A DNA stretch of 58,043 bases from an uncultured Bacteroidales bacterium (GTDB lineage: Bacteria > Bacteroidota > Bacteroidia > Bacteroidales > Bacteroidaceae), in assembly GCA_902776455.1 (NCBI GenBank), contig CACYQI010000010.1:1-58043 (forward strand), written 5' to 3'. Each line of letters begins with the position of its first letter. Position 1 is the first letter of the stretch. Positions 54,750-58,043 of the stretch are shown piece by piece. The notes under the pieces are model-generated. The model saw only the letters and a program-made list of their open reading frames with translations, did no database searches and was not told the DNA's origin. A program made the translations under genes and the position numbers.

Positions 54750-57700
54750 ATGAAACGTATTTTTCTTTTAGCGGCGTTGGCTTTATCCACGCTGACATCA
54801 TTTGCTCAGTTCAGCGGGTCGGGGTCAGGAACAACGAGCGACCCCTACAAGATTTTCTATCCTGACCAGTTGAATCAGGTGCGCAACTACCCCAATCAAA
54901 GTGGTGTGTATTTCAAGTTGATGGAGGACATTGACCTCACTGACTGGATAACTGCCAATAATCCAGGACAGGGATGGGAGCCTATAGGTATTGAGTCAGC
55001 ACCATTTATGGGTGTGTTTGATGGTAATGGCAAGACTCTGACAGGCTTCACGATTAACAGGACGTCGGACTATGTAGGTTTCTTTGGATATATCTCAGGT
55101 GCCACAGTAAAAAACCTCACCATGACAGGTGAGGTGAAGGGAGGCTCTTATACGGGTGCCTTTGCTGGAGCAGGAAGTGGCACACTGACAGGACTAACAT
55201 TCAATGGAAACGTGACAGGAAGCAACTATACTGGTGGCATCATTGGAAATAGTCAAGCTACTATGACGAATGTCCATGTGTATGGCGATGTAAAAGGTGC
55301 TCAATATGTGGGAGGCAATGCAGGTCAGACAACATCAACTATTAGTAATGCCACAATAACAGGTAATGTCACAGCAACTTCATCGTATGGAGGTGGTATT
55401 GTCGGTTCTACTACAGCAAATATCAGTACAGCCAACGTAACTGGTAAAGTGACGGGTAGTTCTGGATATGTAGGCGGTATTGCAGGAAAGAGTAGCGGTG
55501 ACATTACCAATGCCACTGCATCTGGAGATGTCAAAGGAACCAATAATATAGGTGGCATTTGCGGCCAATCCGCAGATGCGAAATCATTTACCAATTGCTG
55601 TTCCACTGGCAATGTCAATGGTTCGACAAAGGTTGGTGGCATTTGTGGTGAAGGCAACTCCACTACATTCACAAATTGTTATTCATACGGTAATGTGACT
55701 GGCACAGGAAATTATGTGGGAGGAATTGCAGGTCGTTGCAGCATCGATCAGGATTGTTGTATCAACAATTGCATTTCATTTGGTGATGTATGTGGCAAAT
55801 ACTATGTTGGCGGAATAGCTGGTGAATATGGGGTAACAGAGGCACAGCCAACATTATATGAATATAGAGTTTATAACTCATCTGGCACATATAGTTCATA
55901 TATAGAAAAGCTTTTACAAGGTAATGATATGACGCAGTCTTCTATAAGCAATAGTTGCGCAATTGGAGGAATTGAAGGGACTTCTTATGTGGGTGGAGTT
56001 GCTGGTTTAATTAAAAGCGGTTCTGGTTCCTTCCAAAAAGTATCTGCTGGTTCATTTAATACGTCACATTACAATCATGATGGAACTGTAACGACATACC
56101 ATCCAGATCCAAGTATATATATGTATGTTCATAGATATACAAAAGTGAATTTGAATACCGGTGCAATTAATTATGATATAGAAGCGGGTAAATGTGTTAA
56201 GGGTACTGAAATAACGATATCCGAAAAATACTATAATTACAAACAAGTTTATTCTGAGATTTCCGTTAGTGATTGCTATACAACAGGAAGCATTAAAGGA
56301 TCGGACAATGTCGGTGGAGTTGTGGGGCGAATGGAAGGAGGAAATATAAACAACAACTACAGTTCTGCCAATATAATTGGGGAAAATTATGTCGGGGGTA
56401 TTGTCGGATATCTAAAAGGATATGAAAAAACCATTGCCAGCACAAGTCTTACGAATCAATTGGTACTGAAGTCCAATATGGCTCTTAACACGAGTATCAG
56501 CGCAACAGGTAATGTCGGCCGCATCTACGGCAGCAAAGGGGACAACGTAATAGTCGGCATCAATGGCGACACGTCGGAGGACAATCGCGCCCTTCATGAC
56601 ACTCGGGTGATAGTAAATGGCGTGACACAGGAAATACTAGATGACGAACAAAATGGAGTAAACAATGGTGCCGCATACTTCAAGTTGAAAGCTAATTATG
56701 TGGACCCGAATCACGGTTGGGACTTCAATAGCAACTGGACAATTCAAGAAACCGAAACCTATCCCTATAAGCCCTGGCAGGCAGCACCGCCCACCATTAC
56801 TTCCGCCTTGGTTTCTAATGATGTGAGTATCACAGGTAAGAGCATCGATGGCGGCACAGTATATATTAAGATAGGTAATGGTGAAGAACAATCGGTTACT
56901 TGCTCAGGAACGACTTTTACCTTGACAGGCATCGAACCATTGAAATCTGGTTCAATGGTTCAGCTTTATACTAAGACTAACGACAAGGAGGCGTCATACA
57001 TCAACCAATATACCGTAGGATATCCAGGCAGTGGCACAGAGGCCGATCCCTGGCGCGTCTATTCGGCAGAAGACTTGCAGGGTGTCTATAAGGCTGGATA
57101 CTACAAACAGATGAACGACATCAATCTTGCATCGTGGATTTCTGCCAACAGCTCAACAAAAGGCTGGGTGCCTGTAGGCTATAGTGGAAGCGGTACAATA
57201 GTCTATGACGGCGACAACAACAAGGTTACAGGCCTTTGGACAAACACAACGGACAGTTACACGGGACTATTCTCCAGTATTTCCAGTGGCACAATCAAAA
57301 ACCTCACTTTACAACTCAATGCCAAGAAGGTGAAGGGTGGTGACTATACTGGCGCACTTATTGGAAGAATCGGCGCAGGAACTATTGAGAACGTCACCGT
57401 GACAGGCAACGTACAGGGAGGCAATAACACTGGCGGCATCGTCGGGTACAGCACCTCTACCATGCTCAAGAACCTCTCGTATTCCGGCCAAGTGACAGGC
57501 TCTGGTGCCACAGGCGGCATCACGGCCTATGTCTCCGGGCAGCCCGTTACAGCCTGCCAAGTGACGGCATCAACCATCAAGAGTACTGGCGGAAACGTCG
57601 GCGGGCTGATTGCCGCAGGCAATGCATCTGTCAGCCAGTGCAAAGTGACAGGGACAACCGTCAACCAGACAGGAACGGGCAGCGGCATCTATGTAGCTGG

Positions 57701-58043
57701 CCTGACTGCAAACGTCACGGGTGCAGTAACCCAGTGCCTTGCAGATGCAACCGTATCGAATGCGAGTGCCAGCGGCTACACAGCTGGACTTGCAGCAAAG
57801 AGCAGCTCAACTATCAAAGAATGTTCCGCAACAGGCTCCGTGACCTCAACTGGATCTAACACGAAGACAGGCGGCCTCGTGGCACAGACCACTTCAGGCA
57901 CCACCATCGAGGATTGTTACAGCACAGCGAGCGTCAGCGGCACGCAATATACTGCGGGCCTGGTGGGCTACAACTACGGCAAGGTGAACCGATGCTATGC
58001 CTCGGGCAATGTGAGCAGCACCTATTATGGTTCAGGCCTCGTC
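54750..58043 (+). CDS. Large secreted GLUG-repeat surface protein (3' end beyond window)
   Basis: The frame stays open from the ATG at 54750 to the end (1098 codons seen). It starts MKRIFLLAALALSTLTSFAQ, a signal peptide, and then has many GLUG-type repeats with cores such as YVGGIAG, YTGGIIG and NIGGICG about every 24-32 residues, a beta-solenoid-like array found in adhesins and some peptidases. Two modules are recognisable: GTTSDPYKIFYPDQLNQV with DIDLTDWITANNPGQG at the start, and GTEADPWRVYSAEDLQGV with DINLASWISANSSTKG near residue 765. Base composition is AT-rich at 55.85-56.45 kb and GC-richer on either side, suggesting a patchwork. Probably exported and cell-surface bound; a sorting signal may lie beyond the window. 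Confidence 0.85.
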   Translation, partial: MKRIFLLAALALSTLTSFAQFSGSGSGTTSDPYKIFYPDQLNQVRNYPNQSGVYFKLMEDIDLTDWITANNPGQGWEPIGIESAPFMGVFDGNGKTLTGFTINRTSDYVGFFGYISGATVKNLTMTGEVKGGSYTGAFAGAGSGTLTGLTFNGNVTGSNYTGGIIGNSQATMTNVHVYGDVKGAQYVGGNAGQTTSTISNATITGNVTATSSYGGGIVGSTTANISTANVTGKVTGSSGYVGGIAGKSSGDITNATASGDVKGTNNIGGICGQSADAKSFTNCCSTGNVNGSTKVGGICGEGNSTTFTNCYSYGNVTGTGNYVGGIAGRCSIDQDCCINNCISFGDVCGKYYVGGIAGEYGVTEAQPTLYEYRVYNSSGTYSSYIEKLLQGNDMTQSSISNSCAIGGIEGTSYVGGVAGLIKSGSGSFQKVSAGSFNTSHYNHDGTVTTYHPDPSIYMYVHRYTKVNLNTGAINYDIEAGKCVKGTEITISEKYYNYKQVYSEISVSDCYTTGSIKGSDNVGGVVGRMEGGNINNNYSSANIIGENYVGGIVGYLKGYEKTIASTSLTNQLVLKSNMALNTSISATGNVGRIYGSKGDNVIVGINGDTSEDNRALHDTRVIVNGVTQEILDDEQNGVNNGAAYFKLKANYVDPNHGWDFNSNWTIQETETYPYKPWQAAPPTITSALVSNDVSITGKSIDGGTVYIKIGNGEEQSVTCSGTTFTLTGIEPLKSGSMVQLYTKTNDKEASYINQYTVGYPGSGTEADPWRVYSAEDLQGVYKAGYYKQMNDINLASWISANSSTKGWVPVGYSGSGTIVYDGDNNKVTGLWTNTTDSYTGLFSSISSGTIKNLTLQLNAKKVKGGDYTGALIGRIGAGTIENVTVTGNVQGGNNTGGIVGYSTSTMLKNLSYSGQVTGSGATGGITAYVSGQPVTACQVTASTIKSTGGNVGGLIAAGNASVSQCKVTGTTVNQTGTGSGIYVAGLTANVTGAVTQCLADATVSNASASGYTAGLAAKSSSTIKECSATGSVTSTGSNTKTGGLVAQTTSGTTIEDCYSTASVSGTQYTAGLVGYNYGKVNRCYASGNVSSTYYGSGLV

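Overview
The window comes from a Bacteroidales bacterium, most likely a Prevotellaceae-type gut or oral species. The grounds are bamD-rpoZ-DUF4293 gene order, archaeal-type ProRS, GH97/GH130/GH20/GH3 carbohydrate enzymes, an OmpA-like lipoprotein, methylmalonyl-CoA epimerase, and repeated Bacteroidetes promoter -7 boxes of the form TAnnTTTG just upstream of genes. Most genes are GC-rich; only the right end (from about 53.8 kb) is AT-rich. No tRNA, rRNA, CRISPR array, transposase or prophage gene was seen.

Layout. 0-9.3 kb: end of an unknown gene, a candidate structured ncRNA, DUF4293, rpoZ, bamD, a secreted GH130, a phosphopantetheinyl transferase, an MFS transporter, proS and an OmpA-family lipoprotein. 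9.9-14.8 kb: mtgA, the dfr-thyA pair, a tandem esterase and riboflavin synthase. 15.6-23.6 kb: a minus-strand run (SNF2 helicase, epimerase, ABC binding protein, permease, GH20, ABC ATPase) for iron-chelate or corrinoid uptake with a hexosaminidase embedded in it. 23.9-36.7 kb: lipid genes, namely an acyl-AMP-ligase/ACP/acyltransferase fusion, HlyIII, an SMR-type membrane protein, a LolA-like protein, a GT2-acyltransferase fusion, an esterase, an MMPL exporter, an ACP and an acyl-AMP ligase. This resembles the tailoring and export half of an aryl-polyene/flexirubin-type pathway, without its ketosynthases in view. 36.7-41.5 kb: aldo-keto reductase, GH97, Tat-secreted TIM-barrel isomerase. 41.9-44.7 kb: a probable defence locus (TIR-like protein, small ABC-type ATPase, DUF4435 TOPRIM-like protein), related to PARIS by its last two genes. 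44.9-49.7 kb: methylmalonyl-CoA epimerase, DUF1080, fmt, GH3. 50.5-58 kb: a transmembrane Ser/Thr kinase and its small neighbour, an AT-rich orphan gene and a giant GLUG-repeat surface protein that runs off the end.

The most unusual feature is the repeat content. Nearly every intergenic gap is a mosaic of a few phrases, called here A (GC-rich hairpins such as CCCTCTCCCGTGGGAGAGGG), B (TTTTCAATTTTCAACTTTC), C (TTTACTATTTGACGATTTAC), D (CGCCTTCGGCGAAGTGAAAA), E (GTTAGAGGTTAGAGGT), F (GGGGCAAGGAGCAAGGAGCA) and G (AATTATGAATTATGAATT). The same phrases also lie, in frame, inside at least ten protein genes, including thyA. A 79-bp unit of type F is identical in two genes, and a 78-bp inverted copy with one mismatch lies in a third, all within 5.7 kb. 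Larger families are also present: a 255-bp nested-hairpin element (two copies, opposite orientation), a roughly 190-235-bp element with terminal inverted repeats (two copies), a longer intergenic module (three copies), and four gene-free inverted arrays that share an architecture but mostly differ in motif.
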